The notes: generated by a model from the sequence alone, not told the origin. A stretch of DNA of 64,000 bases from Agathobaculum ammoniilyticum (GCF_025567315.1 NZ_JAOQJE010000011.1:1-64000); one strand, 5' to 3'. Numbered from the stretch's first letter, positions 52,518 through 62,520 are shown. A program made the numbers and translations.

Positions 52518-53219
52518 TTAACGCAACTCGCCGTATTTTCCTTTTTCGACGTCCCCTGCAATCCGGCCGGAAACCAGCGTAACAACGCGCCGGCACATGA
52601 TATTGACAAAGTTTTTAGCATGGGTCGCCATAATGATGGTTGTACCGCGGCGGTTGATCTCGTTTAAAATGTTCATGATATCCCAGCCGGTATCGTCATC
52701 CAGATTTGCGGTGATCTCATCCAGGAGCAGGATATGAGGGTTGCAGATGATGGCTCGCGCAAGCTCGACCAGCTTTATCTGCCCGCCGGACAGCATGTAT
52801 GGATAGGAGTCCGCCATAGTGCGCATACCAACAATGGAGAGGGCTTTGAGTGTGTTTTGTGGGATAACCCGATTGGAAACCCCCATGGCCCGCTGGACGA
52901 TTTCAAGGTTTTCCCCGATCGTTTTTTTACGAATGAGGGCTGGTTCCTGCCACACCTGCCCAATCCGGCGGCGGTACAATGGACGCCGCCACTGTGGTAT
53001 ACGGTTGATCTGCTGCCCTTCCACCCATATGGCGCCCTCCTCCGGAGTGATGTGGTTTGCAAGCAGGCGGAGAAGCGTTGTTTTTCCCGCACCGCTGCTG
53101 CCAATCAGAAAAACAAAGTCTCCTGCTTCGATCGAAAGCGAAAGTTCGTCGATTGCAGCAAAACGGCGCTTTTCATTCATAAAATATTTGCTTACATGGT
53201 CAAATTCGATCTGGGGCAC
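52518..53219 (-). CDS. Stand-alone ABC ATPase resembling FtsE
   Basis: The 233-residue protein has Walker A GSSGAGKTT, Q-loop region IGQVWQEPALI, signature LSGGQ, Walker B ILLLDEITANLDDD and H-loop IIMATHAKNF. The layout and length are those of FtsE/LolD-type ATPases. No permease (FtsX or MacB type) is adjacent. It is read toward the chemoreceptor and divergently from a C39-type peptidase. In FtsEX systems the complex activates wall hydrolases, so the neighbouring peptidase is suggestive but not proof. GGAGGAACAACG precedes the ATG. Confidence 0.8.
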   Translation of the reverse strand: MPQIEFDHVSKYFMNEKRRFAAIDELSLSIEAGDFVFLIGSSGAGKTTLLRLLANHITPEEGAIWVEGQQINRIPQWRRPLYRRRIGQVWQEPALIRKKTIGENLEIVQRAMGVSNRVIPQNTLKALSIVGMRTMADSYPYMLSGGQIKLVELARAIICNPHILLLDEITANLDDDTGWDIMNILNEINRRGTTIIMATHAKNFVNIMCRRVVTLVSGRIAGDVEKGKYGELR

Positions 53220-53259
53220 GCGTTGTTCCTCCGGAAAAATACAAAATGGTGGTCAAGAA

Positions 53260-53288
53260 TGGACAAAAACGGGTTTATCTGCTATGAT
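53260..53288 (+). promoter_or_regulatory. Sigma-A promoter of the C39-type peptidase gene
   Basis: TGGACA, a 17-base spacer and TATGAT, about 35 bases before the GTG start. Confidence 0.65.
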
Positions 53289-53323
53289 ATCAAAAACAGG
53301 CTGACGATAAGGAGGTGAGCGGC

Positions 53324-54208
53324 GTGAAAAAAGTAAAAAAGCACAAGATCAGAAATACGGTTACCGTACTCCTCCTCATGGTATGCTGCATTGGTGGTGC
53401 GGAGCTTGCAGTCGCCTACTGGCTGGATCGGCCGGTTTTTGACAAGCTCACAAAGCCGGTGATACAGAAAGCGGAACAACTTTGGCAGCGCGGCGGCGAG
53501 GTGATTGCCGCCGGCCGGTTTTGGCTGACTGATAAATTCGCACAGCCTGCCCTTATGGAGCAGGAAACGGTAGACCCGCAGAAAGCCAGCGAACCCATGC
53601 TGTCAGACGGCGGGGAGGCGATCACAGATCCATCTGTCACAGAGCTGACAATAAAGGATGGGCAGGAACTTCTGACCGGCGGTTCCATTTCCGTTGCGTA
53701 CTTTGCACAAAGCGATTCGGCGTGGAAGGATAAAAGCTATGGAAACGATCCGATCGGCAGCTATGGATGCGGCCCCACGGTTATGGCAATGGCTGTGCAA
53801 AGCATGACCGGAACGAAAACTGATCCGGAAAAAATGGCGGCGTGGTGCGCTGTACATGGTTATTGGGCACCCCAAAGCGGTTCTTACCATTCTATCGTGC
53901 AGGGGGTAGCAGATGCCTTCGGATTGGAATGTGATCCGGCAGGGACGCTTAGTGCGGACGAGCTTCGCCTTCAGCTTTCCGGTGGCCGCATTGCGGTGGC
54001 GCTGATGAAAGCCGGACATTTTACAAGCGGTGGACATTTTATCCTGCTGCGCGGTACAACAGTGGAGGGGAAGATCCTTGTAGCTGACCCCAACAGCCGC
54101 GCGCGCAGTCTGGCTGCGTGGGATGCCCAGACCATCATAGACGAACTGAGCGACAGCCGCAGCGCAGGAGCGCCGCTGTGGTTCCTGTCAAAATCAGTGC
54201 AGGATTAG
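53324..54208 (+). CDS. Membrane-anchored or secreted C39-type cysteine peptidase-like protein
   Basis: The 294-residue protein has an N-terminal membrane helix or uncleaved signal (about 13-33), a stalk (about 34-125) and a papain-fold domain of the C39-like group. The nucleophile Cys is in GSYGCGPTVMAM, the His in GHFILLRG and the Asp in VADPNS. It would act outside the cell on wall or peptide substrates. AAGGAGGTGAGCGGC precedes the GTG; a GTG three codons earlier overlaps that ribosome site and is less likely. Its 3' end overlaps the converging FliT-like gene by 4 bases. Confidence 0.8.
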   Translation: MKKVKKHKIRNTVTVLLLMVCCIGGAELAVAYWLDRPVFDKLTKPVIQKAEQLWQRGGEVIAAGRFWLTDKFAQPALMEQETVDPQKASEPMLSDGGEAITDPSVTELTIKDGQELLTGGSISVAYFAQSDSAWKDKSYGNDPIGSYGCGPTVMAMAVQSMTGTKTDPEKMAAWCAVHGYWAPQSGSYHSIVQGVADAFGLECDPAGTLSADELRLQLSGGRIAVALMKAGHFTSGGHFILLRGTTVEGKILVADPNSRARSLAAWDAQTIIDELSDSRSAGAPLWFLSKSVQD

Positions 54209-54576
54209 CCGCGTGTGGAGAGACCCTGTTCGAGCCGCTGGTTGAGTGGAAGGAGCCGATCCAGCAACTGGCGGTTTTGCGCCATCTGCCGCGCGAGCAG
54301 TTGACCCTCTTCATCTTCAGGCAGGCCCCCGTCCAGAAGGGCCTGCCATTTTTGCTGCATATCGTCGGATAGGCTCGCACACAAGGTGTGTATGGCCTGA
54401 TCTGAGGCTTGAAGTCGCAGAATCGACTCTTGACGCATGGTGAGCAGAAGTCCGAAAGAGGTGCGGTCTCCGCGGTCCAGCGATTCGCCGAGCTGTACGG
54501 TGAGATCAAGCGTTTCGCTTAAAGCGGTATACCTGCGGCGGAGCTGGGTCAGGAGCTGTTGGGCCTGTGCGTTCAT
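54205..54576 (-). CDS. FliT-like flagellar chaperone
   Basis: A 123-residue, wholly helical protein with heptad-like leucines and no other recognisable motif. It follows fliS with a 4-base overlap in a fliD-fliS operon, the usual place for a FliT-type chaperone of the cap protein. The sequence alone would not identify it; FlgN-type chaperones look similar. Confidence 0.65.
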   Translation of the reverse strand: MNAQAQQLLTQLRRRYTALSETLDLTVQLGESLDRGDRTSFGLLLTMRQESILRLQASDQAIHTLCASLSDDMQQKWQALLDGGLPEDEEGQLLARQMAQNRQLLDRLLPLNQRLEQGLSTRG

Positions 54577-54944
54577 ACGCCGCCTTCTTTCTGAGCGGCG
54601 CGGAACGTATCGCGCAGGTCGGTCAGCCGCGGCTTTACCTCTGCCAGGATTCTGGTGTTGCGCCCGATCTTTACGCGGGTCAACTCATATGTGAAAAAAT
54701 CATACAGGCGATGCAGGTCGTGGCTGATGGGATACTGTGGGTCAAGCGTATCGTCCAGATATTCGAGGATTTCGATACAGCGCGTGATGGATGCCTCGAA
54801 AAGCGTATAATCCTGCTTGCCTATGGCAAGCTCGGCGCGCGTAAGGCGCTTGACCAATTCGTCATAGAGCAGCAACAGCAGCTCGCCGCGTGTCATCGTA
54901 TTGACAGACTGCGCCTTATACTGTTCGTAGCCATGCATATCCAT
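54573..54944 (-). CDS. fliS: Flagellin export chaperone FliS
   Basis: FliS binds flagellin and delivers it to the export gate. The 123-residue protein has YEQYKAQSVNTMTRGELLLLLYDELVKRL (in part; residues about 5-32) and DLHRLYDFFTYELTRVKI, both typical. The start at 54944 follows GGAAGGATGAAAAGCCT; an upstream in-frame ATG overlaps fliD and is less likely. It lies 19 bases behind fliD. Confidence 0.94.
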   Translation of the reverse strand: MDMHGYEQYKAQSVNTMTRGELLLLLYDELVKRLTRAELAIGKQDYTLFEASITRCIEILEYLDDTLDPQYPISHDLHRLYDFFTYELTRVKIGRNTRILAEVKPRLTDLRDTFRAAQKEGGV

Positions 54945-54963
54945 AGGCTTTTCATCCTTCCGG

Positions 54964-57519
54964 TCAATAGCCGCTCCCACCTAAGCTGGCAAGGTAGGAG
55001 CTCTGGGAATTCATCTGGCTGATCAGAACCTCCAGCCTGCTGAACTTCGCGGTGTAGGTATCGATCTGATCATTCAATTTATCGGTAAGCGTGTCAATCA
55101 TATCGGTGATATCCTCGAGCTGGTTCTGGATCGTATTGTTCAGCAGGGAGAGGGGGGAATACTGAGAGCCTGCCTTTTCGATCAGGATGCCCTTGGTCGC
55201 GCCGGTGGTACCGGCATATTTGTCAAGCTGAACTTTCAGGCGGGAAATAGCGCCGCCCGAGGAGGTGTCATCCACCCAAGTGGTTGTACCGTCTGCGTTG
55301 GTAACCTGCTTTTGCTCCATCGGGTCGGAAAACGCGCTTGCCACGGCATCCGGATCGGTTTCAAGGATGGAACGCAGTTTGGTTTCGTCGAGTGTGATTT
55401 TGCCCTTATCTGAATAGTTTGTGGAAACATTGATACCGATTTTGGACAAATCAGAGCCGGAAAAGAGAAAGCGCAGACTGCTGGAGAGCGAACCAAGGTC
55501 GCTGTCATTGAACAGCAGGCCCTGCTTGGCCTTTGTCTCAAAGGCTTCAATCTCCTTATCGCTCATATCCGCCTTCTGATCTTCTGTAAGCGGCTCGTAG
55601 CTCTTATTGTAATCGGGCTGGGTGGAATACTGCTCATTGATCTCCGAGAGGACCTTGTTGTAATCCTCGACAAAGCTCTTGATTGCGTCGACAATCTTAT
55701 CGCTGTCCACCTTTGCGCTGAACGAAACACCGGAATCATTTTCCGCAGCCGCGTCAAAGGTGCCGCTGGCGGTAACGGTAAAGCCGTCTATGTTGAAAGC
55801 ATTAGTGCCGCTGGTCAGCTCCCGTTCCACACCGTTAATAAGCGCGGTCATTTTTGCATCCTGTCCCTGAATACGGGTGGAGGAAGCGCTGTCGACATAC
55901 TGCCCCTGTTTGTCCAAACGCTGGATTTTTGCGGTGCTGCCATCATCACTGTATTCGACGGTGCCAAATAAACGGGCGGCAAGATTATCCGCCCCATCCG
56001 AGGTGGTTTCGCTAATGGAAACGCGGCCGCCGGTACCACCGTGCGTGGAGGAAAATACAAACTGGTTAGAGGTTTTGGAATAACTGAGCTTGACGCCGGC
56101 CTCGGGCTTGCTGTTGATTGCGCTGGTCAACGTACTGATGCTGTCGTTTGCGCTGAATTCCCCGATCTTTACACCGTTGATTTCAAAGGAATACAGGGCG
56201 TTTCCACTTTCATCGGTCTTGATTTTCCCATCAGGGCCGGTAATAGCAGTCATACCCTTAATGATGGTGATTTTCTTTCCGTCCTGCTCTATCGAATCGG
56301 TACCATACAGGTCGCCCAGAGTTTTGCTCGTATTGACACGGTTGGATGCGCCTCGGTCGATACCGAAAATGCCGCCCTTGCCAACCACATGGAGCGTGCC
56401 GGAGTCGATAGAAAGCGTATCGCTGTCACCCTTAACAGAGAAAGAGGGCTGGAACGTGCCATCTGAGGCGGTGTTGGAAACCGTAACCCTACCGTAGCCG
56501 AACGCCTGATCCAGCTGCGTTTGCAGATAGTTTTGCATAGCGGAATTGGGGTCAGAGGACTCGAAGATTGCCTTGTATTCTGCAGAATCCTTTTCCGGCA
56601 TCGTGATTGTTGCCGTGGTGCCATTGAAAGTAAATTTCATGGAAGAACCGGCTAAAACCTCACCGGCGGGTTTGCTGGTGGCCAGATCCGTCGCTTCCAC
56701 TGCAGAGGAGGATTCGATTTTATCGGTTGCCGTCAGCTTGCTTCCGCCGGACAGATGCAACGCTGTCAGCACTTCCTGAGAGGAACTGCCCAGCAGCTCG
56801 AGGGTGTTGGTTTCGCTGGAGTTGGTAAACTGGAACGAAATTTTTCCATCGACGACCTCGGCCTTGACCTTGCTGTCCATTTTTATACTGGTGCCATCGC
56901 TAAGCGAGACAGAGGCGTTTGAAAGCTGCCGGTTAATTTCATCAGCGACATCTTCAACGCTTTTGTATTCACGATCGCTGTCAAATGTAATGGAAAAGGA
57001 TTTGTTGCCATATTTAAAGGATAACTGCTTTCCGGCCAGATTACTTACGTTCACATCACCTTTCAAGTCCACGCCCTTGGAGGCGTCAATGCTTTGGGTG
57101 TTGTCAATACCACTCAAGCCGGAAAAGGTGATGGTTTCTGATTTTGCAAGCTGGCTGACACGCTGGATCACAATATCGCTTGTTGTACTGCCGGAAGCTG
57201 AAATTAAGTCCTTATATTTACCGGCTGTAGTGATAATACTCGGCTTGAAGAAATTCGCACTCATCAGATTGGTTGAGGAGGTGTACGAGGTATATTTGGT
57301 GGAAAGCTGCACCAATTGATCGCTGATACTGCGGTACGCTTCCTGCTTCCACAGCAGCTTTTGCTGTTTCTGTTGCTGCGCTGTGATTTTGTTTTTTGTG
57401 CCCATGACCATGTTTTCGATCATGGCTTCAGTATCCATGCCGCTGGCAAGTCCGCTCAGCACATTGCGGCTGCCATAAAGGCTGGAGGCGCTGCTGCCGC
57501 CTACACTGCTTACTGCCAT
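54964..57519 (-). CDS. fliD: Flagellar filament cap protein FliD
   Basis: FliD caps the filament and guides flagellin folding. The 851-residue protein is long for the family. It has the FliD N-terminal domain (LASGMDTEAMIENMVMGTKN, then YRSISDQLVQLSTKYTSY) and C-terminal domain (about 610-840, ending MIDTLTDKLNDQIDTYTAKF and LISQMNSQSSYLASLGGSGY). The middle is Ser/Thr-rich and probably surface exposed. Head of the fliD-fliS-fliT-like operon. AAAGGAGTGTTTTT precedes the ATG. No clear sigma-28 promoter was found upstream. Confidence 0.95.
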   Translation of the reverse strand: MAVSSVGGSSASSLYGSRNVLSGLASGMDTEAMIENMVMGTKNKITAQQQKQQKLLWKQEAYRSISDQLVQLSTKYTSYTSSTNLMSANFFKPSIITTAGKYKDLISASGSTTSDIVIQRVSQLAKSETITFSGLSGIDNTQSIDASKGVDLKGDVNVSNLAGKQLSFKYGNKSFSITFDSDREYKSVEDVADEINRQLSNASVSLSDGTSIKMDSKVKAEVVDGKISFQFTNSSETNTLELLGSSSQEVLTALHLSGGSKLTATDKIESSSAVEATDLATSKPAGEVLAGSSMKFTFNGTTATITMPEKDSAEYKAIFESSDPNSAMQNYLQTQLDQAFGYGRVTVSNTASDGTFQPSFSVKGDSDTLSIDSGTLHVVGKGGIFGIDRGASNRVNTSKTLGDLYGTDSIEQDGKKITIIKGMTAITGPDGKIKTDESGNALYSFEINGVKIGEFSANDSISTLTSAINSKPEAGVKLSYSKTSNQFVFSSTHGGTGGRVSISETTSDGADNLAARLFGTVEYSDDGSTAKIQRLDKQGQYVDSASSTRIQGQDAKMTALINGVERELTSGTNAFNIDGFTVTASGTFDAAAENDSGVSFSAKVDSDKIVDAIKSFVEDYNKVLSEINEQYSTQPDYNKSYEPLTEDQKADMSDKEIEAFETKAKQGLLFNDSDLGSLSSSLRFLFSGSDLSKIGINVSTNYSDKGKITLDETKLRSILETDPDAVASAFSDPMEQKQVTNADGTTTWVDDTSSGGAISRLKVQLDKYAGTTGATKGILIEKAGSQYSPLSLLNNTIQNQLEDITDMIDTLTDKLNDQIDTYTAKFSRLEVLISQMNSQSSYLASLGGSGY

Positions 57520-57670
57520 AAAAACACTCCTTTCCCCATGATACGGGGTGATAATACAGTGAACAGGATCATGCAGAAAAAAATAAAAATCCCTATATTT
57601 TTATCTCGACGTATAGTATACTAAAATTAAGGGCGGAAAGCTTTTTTTTAAAGACAAAGGAGTGATTTTA

Positions 57671-58441
57671 TTGGCGGAGATAATTGCGGTCACCAATCAG
57701 AAGGGCGGCGTTGGCAAAACAACGACCGCCGCAGCGCTGATTGCTACACTGGCGGAAAAGGGGAAGAAAGTTCTTGGCGTCGATCTGGACCCGCAGGGCA
57801 ATCTCGGCTTCAGCCTCGGTATAGATATTGATAATGTACATACCCTGTATGAGGTGTTTAAAAAACAGATACCGGTCGAGCAGGCGTTATGTGCTACGGA
57901 GTATGGGGACATGCTCGCGGCAAATATCCTGTTGTCCGGTGTGGAATTGGAGTGCAACAAGCCAGGGCGGGAGTACCTGCTCAAGACCGAGCTGTCCGCG
58001 CTGTCGGCGGATTACGACTATATCATTATTGATACGCCGCCTGCACTGAACCTGTTGACAGTGAATGCTTATGTGACAGCGGACAAGCTGATCATCCCGA
58101 TGGCACCTGAGATTCTCAGCCTGCTTGGCGTAACCCAGATCAAGGAAACAATCGAAACGGTGAGGCAATACTATAACCCGCGTCTGAAGGTCATCGGTAT
58201 TCTGCTCAATAAATTCAATGCACGGCTCAACCTGAACAGGGATGTGCTGGATCTGTCACGGCAGATCGCAGAGCAGCTTGATACCAAGGTGTTTGAAACA
58301 AAAATAAGGCAGGGTGTGCTTGTGGCGGAATCACCCGCACATGGGAAAAGTGTTGTGACCTATGCGCCGCACTCCAAGCCTGCAATGGATTTTGTTGCGC
58401 TTGTTGAAGAAATACTGCAGGAAGGCTCGGTGGAGCAGTAA
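57671..58441 (+). CDS. ParA/Soj family ATPase
   Basis: The 256-residue protein has the deviant Walker A KGGVGKTTT with the signature Lys, Walker A' DLDPQGNLG and Walker B IIIDTPPALN. ParA ATPases bind DNA or membrane and position cargo. I chose TTG at 57671, giving MAEIIAVTNQKGG; AAAGGAGTGATTTTA precedes it, and an in-frame GTG 9 bases earlier lies within that ribosome site. No parB is present. The next gene, 20 bases on, encodes a ComFB-domain protein with a basic N-terminus. The setting is flagellar and c-di-GMP genes, so it is unlikely to be the chromosome partition ParA. Confidence 0.88.
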   Translation: MAEIIAVTNQKGGVGKTTTAAALIATLAEKGKKVLGVDLDPQGNLGFSLGIDIDNVHTLYEVFKKQIPVEQALCATEYGDMLAANILLSGVELECNKPGREYLLKTELSALSADYDYIIIDTPPALNLLTVNAYVTADKLIIPMAPEILSLLGVTQIKETIETVRQYYNPRLKVIGILLNKFNARLNLNRDVLDLSRQIAEQLDTKVFETKIRQGVLVAESPAHGKSVVTYAPHSKPAMDFVALVEEILQEGSVEQ

Positions 58442-58461
58442 CGTGGGAAAGGGGAAAAAAC

Positions 58462-59166
58462 ATGGCGGAAAAGCGCAGCAGTAAAACGGCGCGCGTGCTG
58501 AACCTGATCACGCAGCAGGGGGGTGAAACGCCGGAGCAAAACACAGAGGAGGTACGGCAGCCGGCTGACGTAACGCAGGAAGAGAAAAAAGCGGTGAAGC
58601 GCAAGGCCGCAAGGAAAGCTACGGTCCCTCGCAAGCCGGCTGTACAGAAGAAAATAGAGGACCAGGATGAGCCGGATCAGCAAGCGTCAGCTGTGCCGGA
58701 GCGCATGGCACAATCCGCACCGCTGCCGGTTGTCCCTATCGTGCAGACCACAAAGGATCGGGAAAAGGCATTGTCGGACGAGATACGCACAGGTCTGTTA
58801 CAGGCGCTGGAAGCAGAGGTGAACGCAATACCGGCGCAAACAGCGGAGGAGGAGGCGCCTCCGGATGAAAAAGCAGTCGACAATATGCCGTCAACGGAAC
58901 CGGAACCAGCGGAGCAGAAAAAGATATGCTTTCCATCACAAGGCGCAAAGGAAGAACAGGCCTTTGTAACACCGCATGGGGAAAAGGATGTCCAATACAT
59001 TAACGTTCTGCAGGAGCTGGTGGAGGAGGAAGCAGCATACTATGTAGAACATATGCTGCAATGCCGCTGTGCTCGCTGTGTTGCAGATATGAAAGCGCTG
59101 GCATTGACAAACCTGCCCTCCAAATATGTTGTGTTGGACAGCAAAAGGCGGAATGCGATGATGAGT
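58462..59166 (+). CDS. ComFB-domain protein with a long charged N-terminal region (3' end in gap)
   Basis: Residues 1-170 are disordered and charged: a basic start (MAEKRSSKTARVLNLITQ), a Lys/Arg block (about 40-65) and then Glu/Pro-rich sequence. From about residue 185 a ComFB-like domain begins: YYVEHMLQCRCARCVADMKA and LTNLPSKYVVLD, with Cys201, Cys203 and Cys206. ComFB-type proteins were first tied to competence and more recently to c-di-nucleotide binding. It follows the ParA gene by 20 bases. The assembly gap cuts it after 235 residues; a few tens of residues are probably missing. Confidence 0.75.
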
Positions 59167-59476
59167 NNNNNNNNNNNNNNNNNNNNNNNNNNNNNNNNNN
59201 NNNNNNNNNNNNNNNNNNNNNNNNNNNNNNNNNNNNNNNNNNNNNNNNNNNNNNNNNNNNNNNNNNNNNNNNNNNNNNNNNNNNNNNNNNNNNNNNNNNN
59301 NNNNNNNNNNNNNNNNNNNNNNNNNNNNNNNNNNNNNNNNNNNNNNNNNNNNNNNNNNNNNNNNNNNNNNNNNNNNNNNNNNNNNNNNNNNNNNNNNNNN
59401 NNNNNNNNNNNNNNNNNNNNNNNNNNNNNNNNNNNNNNNNNNNNNNNNNNNNNNNNNNNNNNNNNNNNNNNNNNNN
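59167..59476. other. Assembly gap (310 N)
   Basis: The gap hides the 3' ends of two convergent genes, the ComFB-domain gene (plus) and the GGDEF/EAL gene (minus). Its true length is unknown. Confidence 1.
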
Positions 59477-62399
59477 GTTTGCCAAAACGGTGGCAGGAAT
59501 AGATAATGCTTGCGATAAAGTCCAGTTTCTGCTTGGAGGAGGTGATCCCGTGGATCAGCGTTTGATCCAATTTGATCAGGTCGGCCGGATGCTGTAGAAG
59601 CAGGGAAAGGTTGGAATAAGCTGTGCCAAAGTCGTCCAGAACAAAGGAAATGCCTATTTCCTTGCACTGCCGGATAAAGGCTTCCAGTCGCTCCGGCGCA
59701 CTGTCATGATGGGTTTCCGTAAGCTCTATCAGCAGGTTGTGGGCTGGGATATGGAACTGTTGAAGCGTCTGCCGGATATGAGGGAACAAGCCGTCATCCA
59801 GAAGCTGAAGGTAGCTGATGTTGATGGAAAAGCGAAAGTCCGGCCGAAGGGAAAGAATATGCTGTGCCGCACGCGCGGTCTGGGTGATGACCCATTTGCC
59901 GACAGGAACAATCACACCCTGCTGTTCCAGTGTGGCGATGCACTGGGAAAGCGAAACATTTTGCCCATGCATGCTCCAGCGGAGCAGGACCTCGCCGCCG
60001 AATATCTGTTGCGTAGCGGCTTCAACCTGCGGCTGGACAACGATATGGAAGCCTTCAAAGCCGTGGTTGACACTGTAATTGAGGGTAAAACCGAGACTGC
60101 TTTGTTCTCTCCGATTTTGTATCATATGGGGAGAAAATTTCAGATAATCCAGCGAGGGGAAGCCAGCCGAAACATTTGCGACCACGATGGCGTTGTCAAT
60201 CAGCTCCTGCGCGGTGGCCCCGTCCTCAGGGTAATGCAGCACGCCTGCCGCGCAGGGATACATCATATGGATTCCGTATTTGGCACAGGCATCCAGCATG
60301 ATATTGCGTATCCGCTGGACCGGAAGCGCAGGCTTCAGGTTTTTATGGGAGAAAGCGAGGAAATGGTTGTCACTCAGGCGAAAAAAACGGAAGAACGTAC
60401 CCATCTGTATTTCCAACTGGCAGCCAATCTCACGCAGGACAGCGTCTCCCGTTTCGCGGCCGAAAGCAAGGTTGATATCGTCAAGCGGCTGGAACGCAAA
60501 GCTGAGCAGGAGCAGGGGGGAGCGGGAAACGCTGCAGATAGCAGACAGCTCCTCTTCTGCCGAGGACAAATTGAGAAGCCCAGTGGTCGAATCAACGGCG
60601 TCTTCGTTTTTCAGGCAGACCATGCTACCGGAAAAGAAGAGCGGGCGGGCCATTTCCGCGTCCCACTTCATAATGCCGCGGCAATGGATCCACAGCAACT
60701 GCCCCGCCTTGTTGTAAATACGGTAGCGGATCGTATGGATCTTGCGTTTCTTTTCAATCATATCCTGCAAATCGGCTATATGAAGCGCCTGATCCGGCTT
60801 ATAAATCCGCTGCTCCAACAGGTCGACAAAATTATACACAAGATTGTCTGTAAAATTGAATTCGTCTTTCAGGTTATCGGAAATAAAATAGACATTTTTC
60901 TGCATATCACCACAATAGAGGTAAAAGGTGGTATCTGCCATGGCGACGGACTGGAAAAAGACCTCGGGATCAAAAAAATAGTTGCTCAGGAAGTTTTGGA
61001 ACGCGGTTTCCCTGGAGGAGAAGCAGGCAGGCGGCATAGCGCTGCCGCGCAGCGTGGAATGGCGCGTCTGGCCGGTTGCGAGGTCGATGCGGCTATAGTA
61101 TTTCCGCTTATCCTGATACATCAGATCGTCCGCTTTCTGTATCAGGGTGCGGATATCCTGGCTGGTATCCGCTGTCCACAGGCTGCCGATAGACAGCTCG
61201 CAATTGCTTTCAGCCAAGAACACCCGCAACTGGGCGACGCTTTGTTCAAAGTCCGGCTGCGGCGTATTATCGCATAAGACCAGGAATTCATCACCGCCCA
61301 TACGGTAGACCGGCTGGGTGGGGAACGCTTTCTGCAGAATATGAAAAATACGTACAATCAGTTCGTCGCCGCTGTTATGACCGAGCAGATCGTTAATGCT
61401 TTTCAGTCCGATCAGGTCGCAGTAGACGAGGCCGATTGAATGCAGTGGACATTCCCTGCGGATATGGTCTTTTAGTGCGCGGCGATTCAGGGCACCGGTC
61501 ATCTGGTCGTACATGCTGGAGTTCTTGAAATAATGCAGCAGATCTCGCCGCTGCATGGTCGTGGTGATGAAAGGGGACAGCACCTTGCAGATATCGGAAA
61601 GATAGCGGAGTTGTTGCGGCGGTGCGTTGTCCAGACGCAGGTAGCCGCTGATGCGGCCCTCCAGCAACAGTGGAACAAGGAGAAGGGACTGATCACCCCC
61701 AGCGGAAGCCTGGTCACAGAAAACGGGAAGATGCCTTTGCAGCTCCTGACCACTGGAAAGAACCAGAGGCTCGGTGCTGTCACGGCCGGGATACTGTTGT
61801 GAGAGGTACTGCTCCAAATCAAAAGGGAGTATCTTAGTACCCGCAGAGGAGGGAGGCCAGCAGTAAGTGCTCTGAAATCGGTGTTCGGCCGGTACGCGTT
61901 CGTAAATGGAAAGCTGCAGATCGGCCTGCTGCTGTCCAATATACTGCAGCATCAGGTTCAGGGATTCATCCGGCTCATCCGAGGCCGCGAAAGCAAAAAT
62001 CAGGCACTCATTTACGAACGCTTCGTAATGAACGAACGAATTGAAGCGATAGGTCTCCAGCTCGCTTCTGTCCATATTGATGGCCAGCGTGACATGATAA
62101 CGGCAGCCGCTGTATTCGATCAGGCTGTCCTTGATGCGGAACGTATGTGCGGTGACGGGATTACGGTATACCCATTCGGCGGCCCCGCTTTCCAAAAGCG
62201 CCCTGCATGTACAGAACGTACAGGGCTCGTGTGCATGCTGCATGACCTCGTAGCAGGGATGCCCCTTATAGTCCGCTTCTGAAGGAAAGCCATACAGCTC
62301 CCGTGCATGACGGTTGAGGTAGACCAGCTCGTGCGTATCGATATCGCTGACATAGACAAGGTCGCTGAAATGCTCGAAGTATTCCCAGGGAGCCTGCAT
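59477..62399 (-). CDS. PAS-GAF-GGDEF-PAS-GGDEF-EAL signalling protein (3' end in gap)
   Basis: At least 974 residues, with no membrane segment. In order: a PAS-like domain with a cysteine cluster (Cys49, 60, 63, 65), a GAF-like region (about 130-300), a GGDEF domain with intact MGGDEF (near residue 366), a second PAS-like region (about 500-610), a degenerate GGDEF (SDNHF, near 678) and an EAL domain with EVLLRW (near 803), ELTE and DDFGTAYSNLSLL (near 926), which look largely intact. It could both make and break c-di-GMP. AAAGGAGGGGGTAGCT precedes the ATG. A sigma-28-type promoter lies just upstream. Confidence 0.88.
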
Positions 62400-62442
62400 A
62401 GCTACCCCCTCCTTTATACACGGAAAAACTAATATATATAAC

Positions 62443-62469
62443 ATATCGGCAGAGCTTGGCATTGTGTTA
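62443..62469 (-). promoter_or_regulatory. Sigma-28 (SigD) promoter of the GGDEF/EAL gene
   Basis: On the minus strand TAAC (62469-62466), a 15-base spacer and GCCGATAT (62450-62443). This is one change from consensus in each element and lies about 45 bases before the start codon. Confidence 0.65.
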
Positions 62470-62492
62470 AGAGACCGCGAGCGGGGTAAAAC

Positions 62493-62520
62493 AAAAAGGA
62501 AGCCGAAAGGCTTCCTTTTT
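62493..62520 (-). terminator. Terminator of the right-edge surface protein gene
   Basis: AAAAAGGAAGCC and GGCTTCCTTTTT pair around GAAA, 9 bases past the stop of the gene ending at 62529. Confidence 0.9.

Noticed and set aside
57671..58441. Plasmid or chromosome partition parA, or an origin region
   Set aside because: There is no parB, parS, dnaA or rep gene nearby. The surroundings are flagellar and c-di-GMP genes.
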